From positions 2,633 to 8,554 of the forward strand of contig DHAH01000053.1 in NCBI GenBank assembly GCA_002397345.1: a stretch of 5,922 nt of DNA, written 5' to 3'. How positions within the stretch are numbered: position 1 is the stretch's first letter; the number at the start of each line of letters is the position of its first letter. Below are positions 4,847-5,922 of this stretch, piece by piece. Source of the stretch: Clostridiales bacterium UBA4959. GTDB lineage: Bacteria; Bacillota; Clostridia; Oscillospirales; CAG-272. The notes under the pieces are model-generated. The model made no database searches and was not told the origin of the DNA. It saw only the letters and a program-made list of their open reading frames with translations. A program made the position numbers and the translations under genes.

Positions 4847-5922
4847 TTATGAGAGGTACGTTTTGTACACCAATTCCGCGAACAGGCTGTTCGCCCATGC
4901 GAACCAGCTCCGCGTGAAGCGTTTGGGATCATCGACGTCAAAACCTTCGTGGCAGACGCCGCAGCCGGCGTCGGTGGCAAGCACAAGGTCGATCATATCG
5001 CGCGCCTCGGACTGATCCTCCGCGGTCAGACCCTGCATGGACAATGCAATGTGCCATATATAATTTTCGGGCGTGTGCGGGCTGCCTATGCCCTTCGCGG
5101 CTGTGCCCTCATAATAGAAGGGGTTGTCGCGGCTCAGTACGAAGCGGCGCGTATTTTTATACAGCGTGTCGCTCGGGCTGACGCAGCCCAGATAGGGCAG
5201 GGAAAGCAGACTGGGCACGTTGGCGTCGTCTATAAGCGTGTGGTTGCCGAACCCGTCGGTTTCGTACGCGTACATACTGCCGTAGACGGGGTGGCGGTAG
5301 ACCGCGTAGGCTTTCACGCCGTAGTTAATTTCGTGGCGCAGCTTGCGCGCCTTTTCATACAGATACGCGTCGTGGTAAATCTGCTCGGCAAATTCGCATA
5401 TATAGCCAAGGATGGTGACGGCGAACATGTTCGAGGGCACAAGATAACCGAACGTTGTGGCGTCGTCGGAGGGACGGAAGCCCGACCACGTCATACCGGT
5501 ATAGTTGACGGGCAGGCCGTGACCGTTGTTCTGCAGCGTTTCCGTGTCCCTGCCGCCGCAGTGAGCCTCGTCGCGGATGAAGCTGTAGGGCGAGCGCTCC
5601 ATGTGGCGCTGCTCGGTAACGAACGTATCGACGACGGTATGGAGCGCCGCTTTGAAGGTATCGGTGAAGATTTTTTTGCTGCCGCTCGCCTTATAATACA
5701 GATATGCGAGCTGGACAGGATAGCACAGCGAGTCGACCTCGTATTTGCGCTCCCATATCATGGCGTTCAGCACCGTTTGGTCATAATGGTCGCGGTGATT
5801 GTTTTTGTCCTGGTTGAACGCGTTGGCGTAGGGGTCGATCAGAATGCATTTTGCCTGGCGCGCGATAAGGCCCTCGATGATAGCCTGAAGCTCAGGGTCG
5901 TCGGCGGTGAAGGGTAGGTAGT
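4847..5922 (-). CDS. GH125 exo-alpha-1,6-mannosidase (5' end outside window)
   Basis: Glycoside hydrolase family 125 (formerly DUF1237) enzymes remove terminal alpha-1,6-linked mannose without a metal ion, by inversion. The frame is open to the right edge. The in-frame GTG at 5771-5773 is internal, because conserved sequence continues upstream of it, including IDPYANAFN. 357 residues are visible of an expected 420-440 or so, so roughly the first 70 are missing. Conserved blocks include WERKYEVDSLCYP, TGMTWSGFRPSDDA, LVPSNMFA, IDDANVPSLLSLPYLG and CHEGFDVDDP. The Asp in RPSDDA (5465-5467) and the Glu in HEGF (4946-4948) are 173 residues apart, the same spacing as the reported acid/base pair Asp220 and Glu393 of the Clostridium perfringens enzyme, so catalysis should be intact. 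The visible part has no membrane segment; a signal peptide cannot be judged. The gene converges on the toxin-antitoxin operon and likely belongs to a glycan-use locus to the right, acting on mannose from N-glycans or yeast mannan. Confidence 0.93.
   Translation of the reverse strand, partial: YLPFTADDPELQAIIEGLIARQAKCILIDPYANAFNQDKNNHRDHYDQTVLNAMIWERKYEVDSLCYPVQLAYLYYKASGSKKIFTDTFKAALHTVVDTFVTEQRHMERSPYSFIRDEAHCGGRDTETLQNNGHGLPVNYTGMTWSGFRPSDDATTFGYLVPSNMFAVTILGYICEFAEQIYHDAYLYEKARKLRHEINYGVKAYAVYRHPVYGSMYAYETDGFGNHTLIDDANVPSLLSLPYLGCVSPSDTLYKNTRRFVLSRDNPFYYEGTAAKGIGSPHTPENYIWHIALSMQGLTAEDQSEARDMIDLVLATDAGCGVCHEGFDVDDPKRFTRSWFAWANSLFAELVYKTYLS

Noticed and set aside
5771..5773. GTG as start codon of the GH125 gene
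   Set aside because: The frame continues upstream to the window edge with conserved family sequence (IDPYANAFN), so this codon is an internal valine.
4949..5917. 322-codon open frame on the plus strand opposite the mannosidase
   Set aside because: The minus strand carries conserved GH125 blocks with both catalytic residues at the right spacing. The plus-strand product is a Val/Arg/Ala-rich shadow with no family features.

Overview
This looks like a chromosomal segment of a Gram-positive, clostridial-type (Firmicutes) bacterium, probably an uncultured gut member of the Oscillospirales/Clostridiales. That placement is an inference. It rests on the order [DivIVA-like gene]-ileS-lspA, the isoleucyl-tRNA synthetase architecture (internal Cys4 zinc ribbon, AMHKS in place of KMSKS, C-terminal Cys4 finger), a GAGGTGAT Shine-Dalgarno sequence, and a GH125 alpha-mannosidase of the kind found in clostridia and streptococci.

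Layout. Positions 2-541 hold the 3' part of a gene running in from the left edge. It encodes an acidic, low-complexity C-terminal tail, and its position suggests DivIVA. A 79-base gap with a hairpin and a Shine-Dalgarno follows. ileS (621-3422) comes next, overlapped by 4 bases by lspA (3419-3946, signal peptidase II). The 182-base gap after lspA is packed with palindromes and ends in a well-formed promoter. That promoter drives a two-gene type II toxin-antitoxin operon: a RelB/DinJ-family antitoxin (4129-4422) and a YafQ-family toxin (4426-4701). A second gap (4702-4846) carries more palindromes. On the minus strand, a GH125 exo-alpha-1,6-mannosidase (4847 to the right edge) converges on the toxin. 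Its 5' end lies beyond the window.

How the parts relate. The left block is a housekeeping unit joining cell-pole/division architecture, tRNA charging and lipoprotein maturation. The toxin-antitoxin block looks like a self-contained cassette. It has its own extended -10 promoter overlapping a perfect inverted repeat (a candidate autoregulatory operator), and it is bracketed by two same-orientation copies of one palindromic intergenic repeat, which suggests a modular insertion at a synteny break. The GH125 gene is probably part of a separate carbohydrate-use locus to the right.

Most notable points: the toxin lacks the histidine equivalent to catalytic His63 of E. coli YafQ (Arg instead); paired palindromic repeats flank the toxin-antitoxin operon; the operator overlaps the promoter; and there is no T-box leader immediately before ileS. 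I found no clear evidence of a wholly new system.
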